This document shows positions 44,684 through 54,370 of a stretch of DNA of 64,000 bases, piece by piece. The position numbers and the translations under genes were made by a program. How positions within the stretch are numbered: position 1 is the stretch's first letter; every line of letters starts with the position of its first letter. The notes beneath the pieces were generated by a model. It did not search any database. It was given only the letters and a program-made list of their open reading frames with translations, and was not told the DNA's origin. Source of the DNA: an uncultured Lachnospiraceae bacterium (GTDB taxonomy: Bacteria; Bacillota; Clostridia; Lachnospirales; Lachnospiraceae); contig CAMUMG010000001.1 of NCBI GenBank assembly GCA_947089905.1, forward strand, positions 434,001 to 498,000, given 5' to 3'.

Positions 44684-47515
44684 TTAAAGACATTCTTCTA
44701 TATATTGCTCAAATTCCTCCATTGTCATTAAGATTTTTCTCGGTTTTGTTCCTTCCTCTGGTCCTACTACCCCTGCCTGTGCTAACTGATCCATAATTCT
44801 TGCTGCTCTGTTAAATCCAATCTTATAAACTCTTTGTAACATTCCAATAGAAGCTTTTTCTTTTTCAATAATAAATCTTCCTGCTTCAACAAAATAATCA
44901 TCTAAATCATTTGATGAATTTGTTCCTCCATTTCCAGAAGATTCTCCCCCTAAAATATGCTCACTGAGTTTATCGTTATATTCTGTCTGTCCGTTTTGTT
45001 CTTTTAAATAATCTACTACCTTGCTAACTTCTTTATCTGAAATAAAAGCTCCCTGAACTCGAATTGGTTTTGGAATTCCAGAAGGAAAAAATAACATATC
45101 TCCCCTTCCAAGTAAACTCTCTGCTCCTCCAGAATCAATAATTGTTCTGGAATCAACTGCAGAAGAAACCGCAAATGCAATTCTCGATGGAATATTTGCC
45201 TTAATTACACCTGTAATTACATTGACAGATGGACGTTGTGTTGCAATAATTAAATGTAGTCCTGCGGCTCTTGCCATCTGCGCCAGACGACAGATAGCTG
45301 TTTCTACTTCATTAGATGCAACCATCATCAAATCTGCAAGTTCATCTACAATAATCACGATTTGTGGCAATTTCTCATACTTTGGATCATTTAATTCCTC
45401 AATTTCAGAAATTTTTTCATTATAGCCTTTTAAATCTCTTACTCCCATTTGTGCAAACTTTTTATAGCGATCTGTCATTTCTGCCACCGCCCAATTTAAT
45501 GCTGCCGATGCTTGCTTTGGATCGGTAACGACTGGAATTAATAAATGGGGAATTCCATTATAAATACTTAACTCAACCACCTTTGGATCTACCATAATTA
45601 ATCGAACTTCTGATGGCTTTGCTTTATAAAGAATACTCACAATTAGAGTATTAATACAGACTGATTTTCCAGAACCAGTTGCACCAGCAATTAGAAGGTG
45701 TGGCATCTTTCCAATATCTGTAACAACTGCTTGCCCACTGATATCTTTGCCAACTGCAAATGCAATCTTAGATTTATGCTCTTTAAACTCTTTATGATCT
45801 AAAATTTCTCTAATCAATACAGAGGAAGTTTCTTTATTTGGCACCTCAATTCCCACTGCTGCTTTTCCAGAAATAGGCGCTTCGATCCGAATATCAGAAG
45901 CTGCCAAATTTAACTTAATATCATCAGAAAGACTTGTAATTTTACTTACCTTTACTCCTTGTTCTGGCTGTAATTCGTATCTTGTTACAGCTGGTCCACA
46001 GCTTACATTCGTTACAGTAACCCTCACTCCAAAACTTTCCAAGGTAGTTTGTAATTTCATTGCCGTTTCTTTTAATTCCTGTTCTGTCATTGCTTTTTGA
46101 CTTATCTTTGGTTTGGAAAGTAAATCAGTAGAGGGAAGAATAAATGGGCGCTCTTCTGGTTTGCATATAATTTCTGTTACTTCTATTTCTTTCGGTTGTA
46201 ATGGTTCTTTCTGTTTTTGTATAGGAACTTCTCTATCCTCTTTGGACTGTTTTTCGATATCAATAGGAGGAGTTGATAGGTCTGACATATCTGACATTGT
46301 GTCTATCTTATCAGAAAATACTGATATATCTGATATAGGATCTACTTCAGGAGAAATAACTGATGTTTCTAATATAGGATCTGTTTTAGGAGAAAGAATA
46401 GGTATTTCTGATATAGGATCCATTTTAGGAGAAGTAATGGGTATATCTGGTATACTATCTGTTTCAAAAGAAGAAGTATTTTCTTCGTCTTTTTGTTGTA
46501 GTTCTTGTAATTGAGAGATTTCTGTCATGTCAGCAATCCCCTCATAAGGCGTTATTTCTAAGGTAGATCTTTTTTCTTGTATACCAAATTTTCGTTTTAA
46601 TTCTTCTTCATATATTTGATTTTCTTTTTTTTCTTCCCCATCGGCTTTTTGATAATCCCCAATAATAGGAAAACTTTGTTGCTCATAAGATATAATTTCT
46701 TCCATTTCTATATTACTTTTATTTTGGATTTTATGGATAGAATTATTACTTTTTTTGTCTTCTTTTAATTCTTCTTTTTGTCTTTGTTGTAATGTAATAA
46801 TTTTTGCTGGTCGACGCTCCTTTTCCTTTCTATCCAATTCGTTGTCTTCTTCCCATGAACTATCTTGTTCCTCTTGTTCTATTATTTCTCCTTTTGGAAA
46901 CCATTCTGTAGTTTTTATTCCGATTTGTTGTAAAAAGAAAAGCATTGTCTTTCCTGTAAATAAGACAATAAAGATAATTAGTAAAGCAATTAAAATGATT
47001 ACTGCCGCTACTGCTCCAACACTTGGATATAGCAGTTTTAAAAGCAGGCTTCCCAATAATCCACCGCCATTTCTTTTACCTGCACATTGTTTAAAATATT
47101 CAATAATTCCAATCGTTTTATCAAATCCACTTATCATTTGAATTAGAGAAGTTAAAACAAAACAAATTCCAATTCCAGAAATAATTCTTCTTGTTGCTAT
47201 ACGACTTCCTCTGTTGGATAAACCAAAAGCAACACCAAAAAATAGAGCAAAAGGAAAAAGATATCCTAACAATCCCATCGTTCCAAATACAATCGTATTT
47301 AAGATTTTTCCAACTGGACCACATAAATTAATATAACTTAAAAACAAGAGTAGGGAAATTACTAAGGTAATCATCAGATAGACCTCATTTATAAATTCCT
47401 CTCTATTTTCCATTTTATCTTCTTCTTTTTTATTTACCTTTCGCACTGAATTTTTACTATTGCCTGTAGATTTTTTATGTGTTTTTGATGATTTGGGGTT
47501 ATTTTTGGCTGCCAT
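44684..47515 (-). CDS. ftsK: DNA translocase FtsK/SpoIIIE
   Basis: 943 residues from the ATG after GAGG. Basic N-terminal tail, four membrane helices (about 45-190), a low-complexity linker (about 210-470), then the RecA-like motor with Walker [17 protein letters not shown] and Walker [14 protein letters not shown], and a C-terminal winged-helix gamma domain ([19 protein letters not shown]) that reads KOPS/SRS sequences. It pumps chromosomes across the division or sporulation septum. The linker has a 13-residue repeat. It follows uppP and tepA; tepA-spoIIIE adjacency is also seen in B. subtilis. Confidence 0.95.
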   Translation of the reverse strand: MAAKNNPKSSKTHKKSTGNSKNSVRKVNKKEEDKMENREEFINEVYLMITLVISLLLFLSYINLCGPVGKILNTIVFGTMGLLGYLFPFALFFGVAFGLSNRGSRIATRRIISGIGICFVLTSLIQMISGFDKTIGIIEYFKQCAGKRNGGGLLGSLLLKLLYPSVGAVAAVIILIALLIIFIVLFTGKTMLFFLQQIGIKTTEWFPKGEIIEQEEQDSSWEEDNELDRKEKERRPAKIITLQQRQKEELKEDKKSNNSIHKIQNKSNIEMEEIISYEQQSFPIIGDYQKADGEEKKENQIYEEELKRKFGIQEKRSTLEITPYEGIADMTEISQLQELQQKDEENTSSFETDSIPDIPITSPKMDPISEIPILSPKTDPILETSVISPEVDPISDISVFSDKIDTMSDMSDLSTPPIDIEKQSKEDREVPIQKQKEPLQPKEIEVTEIICKPEERPFILPSTDLLSKPKISQKAMTEQELKETAMKLQTTLESFGVRVTVTNVSCGPAVTRYELQPEQGVKVSKITSLSDDIKLNLAASDIRIEAPISGKAAVGIEVPNKETSSVLIREILDHKEFKEHKSKIAFAVGKDISGQAVVTDIGKMPHLLIAGATGSGKSVCINTLIVSILYKAKPSEVRLIMVDPKVVELSIYNGIPHLLIPVVTDPKQASAALNWAVAEMTDRYKKFAQMGVRDLKGYNEKISEIEELNDPKYEKLPQIVIIVDELADLMMVASNEVETAICRLAQMARAAGLHLIIATQRPSVNVITGVIKANIPSRIAFAVSSAVDSRTIIDSGGAESLLGRGDMLFFPSGIPKPIRVQGAFISDKEVSKVVDYLKEQNGQTEYNDKLSEHILGGESSGNGGTNSSNDLDDYFVEAGRFIIEKEKASIGMLQRVYKIGFNRAARIMDQLAQAGVVGPEEGTKPRKILMTMEEFEQYIEECL
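46290..46455 (-). repeat. Degenerate 39-base tandem repeat in the FtsK linker
   Basis: About four copies of a 39-base unit encode a 13-residue repeat of the form S-P-K-x-D-P-I-S-(E/D)-(I/T)-x-(I/V)-x. Bases 46332-46448 hold the clearest copies, each containing ATATAGGATC and AGGAGAA on the plus strand. In-frame repeats of this sort change copy number easily. Confidence 0.75.
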
Positions 47516-47554
47516 AATTAACCTCATTTCTTCTTTTTTACTGTTTACTTACTT

Positions 47555-48382
47555 CTACTTTACAAACAAGAAATAAGCCCCTACTAAAACTCCAAGTATA
47601 ATTCGATACCATCCAAATATTTTAAAATTATGCTTTTTAATATAGCCCATAAGGAATTTAATGGCGGCTATAGAAACACCAAAAGCGGTTATCATTCCTA
47701 CTGATAAAATAATGATTTCTGTTTGAGAAAAATGAAATCCAAATTTAAGTAATTTGATTAAGCTTGCTCCAAACATAACTGGAATAGCAAGAAAAAAGGT
47801 AAATTCTGCTGCCACATAACGGGAAGCTCCAAAAAGCATTGCTCCAATAATTGTTGCTCCAGAACGCGAAGTTCCTGGAATCAAAGCAAGAACTTGAAAT
47901 ACTCCAACTAAAAATGCAAAGGGATATGTAATCTGTGAAAGTTTTTTAATTTTTGTATGTTCTCCAAAACCACTATGTTCTATGAAAAGAAATAAAACTC
48001 CATAAAGAATCAAAGTAATACAAATTGTCTGTGGATTGTAAAATAGTTCATTGATTTTGTCATCAAATAAAATTCCAATCACTCCCGCTGGAATACAAGC
48101 TACTAAAATCCGAAACCAAAGCTGAAAGGTATCCTCTTTTATCCAATATTTCTCTTTCGTAGAAAATGGCCATAATTTTTTAAAATACAATACCACAACT
48201 GCTAAAATTGCTCCAAGTTGAATTACAACATCGAACATTTCTTTAAATTCAGCACTTGCTTTTAACTTAATTACTTCATCTAACAAAATAATATGACCTG
48301 TGCTACTGACTGGAAGCCATTCGGTAATTCCTTCTACAATTCCAATTAATATTACTTTCAGCAGTTCCATAAAATCTGGCAT
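47555..48382 (-). CDS. uppP: Undecaprenyl-diphosphatase UppP/BacA
   Basis: 275 residues with seven to eight membrane helices. The active-site motifs are [14 protein letters not shown] (about 18-31) and [10 protein letters not shown] (about 168-177). It dephosphorylates undecaprenyl pyrophosphate to recycle the lipid carrier for cell-wall synthesis, and excess gives bacitracin resistance. It is located between tepA and ftsK in the same direction. Confidence 0.96.
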   Translation of the reverse strand: MPDFMELLKVILIGIVEGITEWLPVSSTGHIILLDEVIKLKASAEFKEMFDVVIQLGAILAVVVLYFKKLWPFSTKEKYWIKEDTFQLWFRILVACIPAGVIGILFDDKINELFYNPQTICITLILYGVLFLFIEHSGFGEHTKIKKLSQITYPFAFLVGVFQVLALIPGTSRSGATIIGAMLFGASRYVAAEFTFFLAIPVMFGASLIKLLKFGFHFSQTEIIILSVGMITAFGVSIAAIKFLMGYIKKHNFKIFGWYRIILGVLVGAYFLFVK

Positions 48383-48514
48383 TTTTTCTCTCCTTTCTTT
48401 TTATTAGAATTTTATAGTTTACTTTTATACCAAACAATGTAAAAAGTACAAATAATGCACTGTATATTATACGTTAGATCTTTGAGAAATACAAGCAAAA
48501 TGTACCCATTTATA

Positions 48515-48550
48515 AAAGCACAGAGTAGAGTTTTTCTCTTTCTGTGCTTT
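48515..48550 (-). terminator. Terminator after tepA
   Basis: A 10-base stem (AAAGCACAGA/TCTGTGCTTT) with an inner AGAG/CTCT pairing, followed on the minus strand by TTTTAT. It starts four bases from the tepA stop. Confidence 0.7.
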
Positions 48551-48554
48551 TGGT

Positions 48555-49280
48555 TTATTTTTTTTCTTTTTGTTTTTCAATCATGATGTGTAGGGTATTC
48601 ATTGCTTCCTTTATTCCTCCTACTTCATCAATTAATCCTTCTGTTACTGCATCTTGTCCAACTAAAATTGTACCTAAATCCTTTGTTAAAATTCCTGTTT
48701 TCATCATCATTTCTTCTAATCGTTTCTCTTTTACATTTGAGTGTTCAGAGATAAATCCAACGATTCGATCTTGAATCAATTTAAAATATTCATACGTCTG
48801 AGGAGCACCAATGACTGTGCCATTCATACGAACAGGATGAATAATCATTGTTCCCGTAGGAGCAATAAAAGACCAATCAGCAGAAACAGCAAGTGGTACT
48901 CCAATAGAATGACTGTCACCTAATACTAAAGATACTTTAGGTTTACTAAGAGAAGCAATCATTTCCGCTAGTGCAAGTCCTGCAGAAACGTCCCCTCCCA
49001 CTGTATTAATTAAAAGAAGTAATCCATCAATTTCAGAACTATCCTCAATGGCTGCAAGTTGTGGAAGAATATGCTCATATTTTGTTGTCTTTGTTTGCTG
49101 TGGAAGACATTCATGTCCTTCAATTTCTCCAATAATAGTAAGTAAGTGAATTTTATGTTGTTCCTTGTTTTTTTCTAATGTCACTTGTCCATATTCTGAA
49201 ATTTTTTCATCTCTTAGTTTTTCTTCTTCTTTGTCTTGTTTATTTCCTTCCATATCTTTTTGTGGTTCTTTATTTTGCAT
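48555..49280 (-). CDS. tepA: ClpP-class serine protease TepA/YmfB
   Basis: 241 residues. A charged N-terminal extension (1-40) precedes a ClpP-fold domain: LLLLINTVGGDVSAGLALA, the nucleophile region LGDSHSIGVPLAVSAD and the His region GTMIIHPVRMNGT. The B. subtilis homologue (TepA/YmfB) lies next to spoIIIE and was named for enhancing protein translocation; it is also implicated in degrading small acid-soluble spore proteins. Here uppP lies between tepA and ftsK. Confidence 0.9.
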   Translation of the reverse strand: MQNKEPQKDMEGNKQDKEEEKLRDEKISEYGQVTLEKNKEQHKIHLLTIIGEIEGHECLPQQTKTTKYEHILPQLAAIEDSSEIDGLLLLINTVGGDVSAGLALAEMIASLSKPKVSLVLGDSHSIGVPLAVSADWSFIAPTGTMIIHPVRMNGTVIGAPQTYEYFKLIQDRIVGFISEHSNVKEKRLEEMMMKTGILTKDLGTILVGQDAVTEGLIDEVGGIKEAMNTLHIMIEKQKEKK

Positions 49281-49351
49281 AACAGCCTCCTATCCTTTAT
49301 CTAAATCATCGCAATATTTTTCAAAGATAGTATGCTGTTTTCAAATTAAAA

Positions 49352-50620
49352 TTATACAAGTGCCTGCTTGATATCCGCTATAATATCTTCGACGTCTTCA
49401 ATTCCAACCGACATACGGATTAAATCTGGGGTTACCCCTGCCTTTATGAGCTGTTCATCTGTTAGTTGGCGGTGAGTAGTGCTTGCAGGATGTAACACAC
49501 CCGTTCTTGCGTCCGCTACATGGACTACAATAGCAGCTAATTTTAGTCGATCCATAAACCTCATTGCTGCTTCTCTTCCTCCCTTTACACCAAATGAAAT
49601 AACTCCGCTTGTTCCATTAGGCAGATATTTTTTAACTAAATCCTCATAGTGGTTTCCAGAAATGCCCGGATAGTTTACCCAAGAAATCCGCTCATCACTC
49701 GACAGATATTCTGCGACTTTTTTGGCGTTTTCACAATGGCGCAAAACTCGTAGATGGAGTGTTTCCAATCCTATATTTAACAAAAAGGCATTATTTGGAG
49801 AAGGTGTTGAACCTAGATCTCTCATTAACTGTACTCTTGCTTTCATCAAAAAGGCGGCTTTCCCTGCTGCTTTTGTATAAATCATCCCATGATAAGATTC
49901 GTCTGGTGTACAAAGCCCCAAAAATTTTTCTGAATTCCAGTCGAATGTTCCCGCATCTACAATTACACCTCCAAGTGCTGCTGCATGACCATCTAAATAT
50001 TTGGAAGTGGAATGTATTACAACATCTGCACCAAACTTAATTGGTTGGCAATTAATTGGAGTTGCAAATGTATTATCTACAAACAGAGGAATTCCATTTC
50101 GATGTGCAAATAAAGCCAATCGTTCTATATCTGCAACAACTAACGATGGATTTGAAAGAGTTTCTACAAATAACAGTTTTGTATTTTTTTGTATTGCTGC
50201 TTGAAATTCTTCATCAGAAGCGTCAGGGTGAATTAATGTAACTTCAATACCTAGTTTTTTTAATGTAACAGTAAACAAATTCATCGTTCCTCCGTAAATT
50301 GCAGAAGACGAAATGAAATGATCTCCACTCTGACAAATATTTAATATAGAAAGTAATGTTGCTGCCTGTCCAGAGGAAGTACACATTGCACCAATCCCTC
50401 CTTCTAATGCTGCGATCTTTTTTTCTACTGCATCCACCGTAGGATTGGCAATTCTTGTATAAAAAAATCCTTCTTCTTCTAAGTCAAAAAGTTTTCCTAC
50501 TGTTTTACTAGAATCATATTTATAGGTTGTACTTTGGCAAATTGGAACAACTCTTGGCTCTCCGTTTTTTGGCTCATAGCCTGCCTGTACACAAAGTGTA
50601 TTGATCTTATACTGTTCCAT
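49352..50620 (-). CDS. metY: O-acetylhomoserine sulfhydrylase (aminocarboxypropyltransferase)
   Basis: 422 residues of the Cys/Met-metabolism PLP family. PLP lysine K207 in VIHSTSKYLDGH, PLP contacts in YTRIANPTVDAVE and the TSSGQAATLLSIL stretch. The long insert with SPNNAFLLNIGLETLHLR and the length favour MetY over MetB/MetC (about 380 residues). It makes homocysteine from O-acetylhomoserine and sulfide. It follows the M16 peptidase gene by 14 bases, in the pnp operon. No T-box or S-box leader is possible at that spacing. Confidence 0.92.
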   Translation of the reverse strand: MEQYKINTLCVQAGYEPKNGEPRVVPICQSTTYKYDSSKTVGKLFDLEEEGFFYTRIANPTVDAVEKKIAALEGGIGAMCTSSGQAATLLSILNICQSGDHFISSSAIYGGTMNLFTVTLKKLGIEVTLIHPDASDEEFQAAIQKNTKLLFVETLSNPSLVVADIERLALFAHRNGIPLFVDNTFATPINCQPIKFGADVVIHSTSKYLDGHAAALGGVIVDAGTFDWNSEKFLGLCTPDESYHGMIYTKAAGKAAFLMKARVQLMRDLGSTPSPNNAFLLNIGLETLHLRVLRHCENAKKVAEYLSSDERISWVNYPGISGNHYEDLVKKYLPNGTSGVISFGVKGGREAAMRFMDRLKLAAIVVHVADARTGVLHPASTTHRQLTDEQLIKAGVTPDLIRMSVGIEDVEDIIADIKQALV

Positions 50621-50634
50621 TTAACTTCCCCCTT

Positions 50635-51930
50635 TTAACTAATATTAGTCCATTTTTTAAACTGTCTTTTTAGCTTCTCTAATCCATCTGTCTGTCCTTT
50701 TGGACCGATCAAACATAAACTTAACTGATCTAATTTTAGATAAGAAGCCGCAAATTCATTTACCTGTGATAAAGTAACGTTTTTTAAATTGTCCAGCCAT
50801 TCTTTTAAAGGAATCACTCTTCCATAAATAAATATATTTCGTGCCTGTTTACTCATTCGTGCCTTTGTTCCTTCATCACTTAATATGGTTTCAATCATAA
50901 TTTGGCGTTTGTGCATTTCTAACTCTTCTTTTGTTAATCCTTTTTTTGATAGATTATGTATAATATCGAGAATTATTTGCAGACAATATGCCCCTTTTGA
51001 TGGGTTTACTGTACTGTCGATATGCCAAAGCCCTACATTAGAAAAGCTATTTCCATAGGAATATATAGAATATGCCAATCCCAATTCTTCTCTAACCTTT
51101 TGAAAAAGTCTGGAATGATTACTGCCGCCCAACACAGAATTAACAACGGAAAATGAAACCATATCTTTATGCCCTACATAAATTGCCGGAACTGCCAAAT
51201 TAATATAAAGTTGTTCTATATCTTTTTTTCGCAGACAGATACTTTGATGAAGAATTGGCGATGGTATTTTTTCTTCTGAAATTGTATGTGTATTTTTTCC
51301 CATTTTTTCTTTTCCAAACAGCTCTTCTAACTTCACAAGTATTTCTTCTTCACAAAATGCTCCTGCAATGGAGATTACCATTCGCTCTGGTACATAATAA
51401 GTATTCCAAAATTGAAATAAATCTTCTTTTTGAAATTGTTTTACTCTTTCTTTTGTACCAGAGATGGAAAATCCAAGTGGATGAGAACCAAAGATCTTTT
51501 TTTGTAATAGTTCATGAACTAGATCCTCTGGCGAATCTTCATACATATCAATTTCTTCTAAAATAACCTTTTTTTCTTTTCGGATTTCTTGTATCCCAAA
51601 CTTTGGATGAAATAACATATCCGATAATAACTCTAACAAAACTGGCAGATCTTCTGTAATTGTTGTACTATAATAAGCAGTATATTCTTCACTCGTATAA
51701 GCATTTAAATCATCTCCGATCCGTGCAGTTATTGCACCGATCTCCTTTGCTGAACGTGTTGTTGTTCCCTGAAATATCATATGTTCCAGCATATGGGCAA
51801 GTCCATTGGTCTTTTTTGTTTCATTTGCCGAACCTGCCCGAATCCATACACCAGTTGTTACTGTTTTAAAATGGGGCATGAATTCTAAAATCACTCTGAT
51901 TTTATTCGTTAGCTGAAATATTTTTGCCAT
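50635..51930 (-). CDS. M16-family zinc peptidase (MlpA/YmxG type)
   Basis: 431 residues. The inverted zinc motif HMLEH is at 46-50 (H46, E49, H50), with the third-ligand region EIRKEKKVILEEIDMYEDSP downstream. The C-terminal half is the inactive twin domain (SRLFQKVREELGLAYSIYSY). B. subtilis mlpA/ymxG is directly downstream of pnp, exactly as here. Probably degrades peptides in the cytoplasm. Confidence 0.92.
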   Translation of the reverse strand: MAKIFQLTNKIRVILEFMPHFKTVTTGVWIRAGSANETKKTNGLAHMLEHMIFQGTTTRSAKEIGAITARIGDDLNAYTSEEYTAYYSTTITEDLPVLLELLSDMLFHPKFGIQEIRKEKKVILEEIDMYEDSPEDLVHELLQKKIFGSHPLGFSISGTKERVKQFQKEDLFQFWNTYYVPERMVISIAGAFCEEEILVKLEELFGKEKMGKNTHTISEEKIPSPILHQSICLRKKDIEQLYINLAVPAIYVGHKDMVSFSVVNSVLGGSNHSRLFQKVREELGLAYSIYSYGNSFSNVGLWHIDSTVNPSKGAYCLQIILDIIHNLSKKGLTKEELEMHKRQIMIETILSDEGTKARMSKQARNIFIYGRVIPLKEWLDNLKNVTLSQVNEFAASYLKLDQLSLCLIGPKGQTDGLEKLKRQFKKWTNIS

Positions 51931-51949
51931 GCCTTCTCCCTAATTTCTT

Positions 51950-54037
51950 TTATTGCTTACAATCTTTAATAGAAAAGCTGACTCTTCCCATTTTGTCTTT
52001 TCCTAGACATACTGCCTTTACTCGATCTCCGAGTGTTAAAACATCTTCTACATGCTCTATTCTTTGTTTTGCTACCTTAGAGATATGAACCATACCTTCT
52101 TTACCTGGTGCGAACTCCAAAAATGCTCCAAACTCTTTGATGCTTACAACTTTCCCCTCTAATATTTGACCTTCCTCAAAATCGGTGACAATGATAGTAA
52201 TGTATTTTGCCGCTTTATCCATCATTGTCTTATCTGTTCCGCAGATAGAAACAACTCCCTCATCACTGATATCAATTTTTACTCCTGTTTCCTCAATAAT
52301 TGCGTTAATCGTCTTACCTCTTTGTCCAACAACATCTCCGATCTTTGCTGGATCAATTTGAAGCTGAATGATCTTTGGAGCATATGTTCCAACTTCTTTT
52401 CTTGGTTCTGCAATACATGGTGTTAAAACTTCATTAATAATATATTCTCTTGCTTCTTTAGTACGTCGAATTGCTTCTTCTACAATCTGACGAGTTAGAC
52501 CATGAATTTTAATATCCATTTGAATTGCAGTAATTCCATCATGTGTTCCTGCTACTTTAAAATCCATGTCTCCAAAGAAATCCTCTAATCCTTGAATATC
52601 TGTTAATACAATATAATCTTCATCTTTTTCTCCTGTCACTAAACCACAAGAAATTCCTGCAACCTGTTTTTTAATTGGAACTCCTGCTGCCATTAAAGAA
52701 AGTGTAGAAGCACAAATAGAAGCTTGGGAAGTAGAGCCGTTGGATTCAAATGTTTCTGATACTGTACGAATAGCATATGGAAATTCTTCTTCACTTGGAA
52801 GAACAGGCACTAATGCACGTTCTGCTAACGCTCCATGTCCAATTTCTCTACGTCCTGGACCTCTTGAAGGCTTTGTTTCTCCTACAGAATAAGATGGAAA
52901 ATTATAGTGGTGCATATACCTTTTATTCACTTCATTCTCATCTAATCCATCAATTTTTTGAGCTTCCGACAATGGTGCTAAAGTACATATATTACAGATT
53001 TGAGTCTGTCCACGAGTAAACATTCCTGAACCATGAACTCTTGGAATTAAATCTATTTCTGCTGCCAGTGGACGGATTTGATCAATCGCACGACCATCTG
53101 GACGTTTGTGATCTTGTAAAATCATTTTGCGGACAGTCTTTTTTTGATATTGATAGATTGCATCTGATAATACAGACAAATACTCCTCATTGTCAGCAAA
53201 TGCTTCCTTTAATTTTTCTGTAAGTTCTCTAATATTATTTTCTCTGGTCTGTTTATCATCACTAAATACTGCCTCTTCCATTTCTTTTGGCGGTATAATT
53301 TCTGAAATCGCCTGCATAACTTCTGTTGGAACTGCAAAACTTTTATATTCGTGTTTTTCTTTTCCACACTTTTCAACAATCTCATTAATAAATGTGTTAA
53401 TTTCCTGATTGATATCATGTGCAAGATAAATGGCCTCTATCATCTTATCTTCTGAAATTTCATTTGCCCCTGCTTCAATCATAATAACTTTTTGCATGGT
53501 AGAGGCAACTGTTAGCTGTAAATCTCCATTTTTCCACTGTTCTTGTGTTGGATTTATAATAAACTCTCCATTTAAAAGACCAATCTGAGTCATAGCACAT
53601 GGTCCATCAAATGGAATATCGGAAAGGCTCGCTACAATCGCTGAGCCAAGCATTGCAGTAATTTCTGGTCTACAATCTGGATCGACACTCATAACCATAT
53701 TACTAATAGTAACCTCATTACGGTAATCCTTTGGAAAAAGTGGGCGCATTGGACGATCAATTACTCTAGAAGTTAAAACAGAATTTTCACTTGCCTTGCC
53801 CTCTCTTTTATTAAAACCACCTGGAATTTTTCCAACTGCATATAATTTTTCCTCATACTCTACACTTAATGGAAAAAAGTCTACACCTTCCTTTGGCTCC
53901 TTTGCTGCTGTTATTGTTGATAGTATTGTTGTTTCTCCATAGTGCATTAATGCAGCCGCATTTGCCTGTGCTCCTACTCTGTTTACATCTACTGTAAGAG
54001 TTCTTCCTGCAATTTCCATTGAAAAACTTTGATACAT
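51950..54037 (-). CDS. pnp: Polyribonucleotide nucleotidyltransferase (PNPase)
   Basis: 695 residues from the ATG at 54037 (AAAGGAG about 12 bases upstream); the reading frame stays open 42 codons further but those codons form the leader hairpin. Two RNase PH domains (FSMEIAGRTLTVDVNRVGAQ to about 210, and 310-540 with THDGITAIQMDIKIHG), then KH (IGDVVGQRGKTINAIIEETG) and S1 (GKVVSIKEFGAFLEFAPGKE). It degrades RNA 3' to 5' using phosphate. It is transcribed with the M16 and metY genes. Confidence 0.97.
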   Translation of the reverse strand: MYQSFSMEIAGRTLTVDVNRVGAQANAAALMHYGETTILSTITAAKEPKEGVDFFPLSVEYEEKLYAVGKIPGGFNKREGKASENSVLTSRVIDRPMRPLFPKDYRNEVTISNMVMSVDPDCRPEITAMLGSAIVASLSDIPFDGPCAMTQIGLLNGEFIINPTQEQWKNGDLQLTVASTMQKVIMIEAGANEISEDKMIEAIYLAHDINQEINTFINEIVEKCGKEKHEYKSFAVPTEVMQAISEIIPPKEMEEAVFSDDKQTRENNIRELTEKLKEAFADNEEYLSVLSDAIYQYQKKTVRKMILQDHKRPDGRAIDQIRPLAAEIDLIPRVHGSGMFTRGQTQICNICTLAPLSEAQKIDGLDENEVNKRYMHHYNFPSYSVGETKPSRGPGRREIGHGALAERALVPVLPSEEEFPYAIRTVSETFESNGSTSQASICASTLSLMAAGVPIKKQVAGISCGLVTGEKDEDYIVLTDIQGLEDFFGDMDFKVAGTHDGITAIQMDIKIHGLTRQIVEEAIRRTKEAREYIINEVLTPCIAEPRKEVGTYAPKIIQLQIDPAKIGDVVGQRGKTINAIIEETGVKIDISDEGVVSICGTDKTMMDKAAKYITIIVTDFEEGQILEGKVVSIKEFGAFLEFAPGKEGMVHISKVAKQRIEHVEDVLTLGDRVKAVCLGKDKMGRVSFSIKDCKQ

Positions 54038-54067
54038 ACGCTTATTTATCTCCTTTATAATTTTGTA

Positions 54068-54142
54068 TGTGGAGATTCCGAAACAACTGAAAAAACCACC
54101 GGAATCGATGGTTTTTTCAGAAGTCTCGGCAAACCCTCCACA
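54068..54142 (-). promoter_or_regulatory. Composite hairpin in the pnp leader
   Basis: Three stacked pairings: outer TGTGGAG/CTCCACA (54068-54074 with 54136-54142), middle CCGA/TCGG, and inner 12-base CTGAAAAAACCA/TGGTTTTTTCAG (54087-54098 with 54109-54120). It lies between the promoter and the ribosome site. In E. coli, pnp mRNA has a leader stem cleaved by RNase III as a step in autoregulation; a comparable role is inferred here. Confidence 0.7.
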
Positions 54143-54174
54143 AAAAGGACGGCTGAAAGACAACCATCCTTTTT
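54142..54174 (-). terminator. Hairpin at the 5' end of the pnp transcript
   Basis: AAAAAGGA/TCCTTTTT arms (54142-54149 with 54167-54174). In minus-strand RNA the stem ends in a five-base U-run, as in intrinsic terminators. Since it begins at the expected start point of the pnp promoter, it may be an attenuator or a protective 5' stem rather than the terminator of the upstream gene. Confidence 0.5.
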
Positions 54175-54183
54175 ATTATATCA
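54175..54183 (-). promoter_or_regulatory. Extended -10 promoter of pnp
   Basis: TGATATAAT on the minus strand: perfect TATAAT at 54175-54180 with the TG of an extended -10. No good -35. Transcription would begin near 54168, giving a leader of about 130 bases. Confidence 0.6.
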
Positions 54184-54259
54184 CTATTTTTTATAAAAAT
54201 CTATACTAAAAAATAGCAATTTCACTATACTTTCTGCTGCTGCTTTTCTAAATTGTTTC

Positions 54260-54369
54260 AATCCACTCGCGGCAGTTAAGAGCAAGACAATGATGTGGAT
54301 TTTTTCATGACAGTAGGTGATACTCGCCCACTACTGCCGTTACAACTGTTCCTAGGAATTCCTCTTGCT
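54260..54369. ncRNA. Candidate structured RNA of unknown family
   Basis: A gene-free stretch holding several overlapping inverted repeats that cannot all form at once: AATCCAC/GTGGATT (54260-54266 with 54295-54301, followed by six T on the plus strand), CGGCAGT/ACTGCCG (54270-54276 with 54333-54339), CAGTAG/CTACTG (54311-54316 with 54331-54336) and AGCAAG/CTTGCT (54281-54286 with 54364-54369). Its GC is higher than the AT-rich surroundings. It could be a regulatory RNA with alternative folds, a small RNA antisense to the upstream gene's 3' end, or a remnant element. I do not recognise the family. Confidence 0.35.
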
Positions 54370-54370
54370 G

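Noticed and set aside
49352..50620. Sulfur riboswitch or T-box in front of metY
   Set aside because: Only 14 bases separate metY from the upstream gene, too little for a riboswitch.
54038..54163. Open frame extending PNPase by 42 N-terminal codons
   Set aside because: The codons form the leader hairpins, the extension has no PNPase similarity and the ribosome site lies downstream of them.
54244..54275. A CRISPR-repeat-like end (GAGTGGATTGAAAC on the minus strand)
   Set aside because: Only one copy, no second repeat, spacer or cas gene nearby; the resemblance to some type I repeat ends is probably accidental.
54350..54364. Palindrome AGGAATTCCT as an operator
   Set aside because: Ten bases only, next to no promoter; likely chance.
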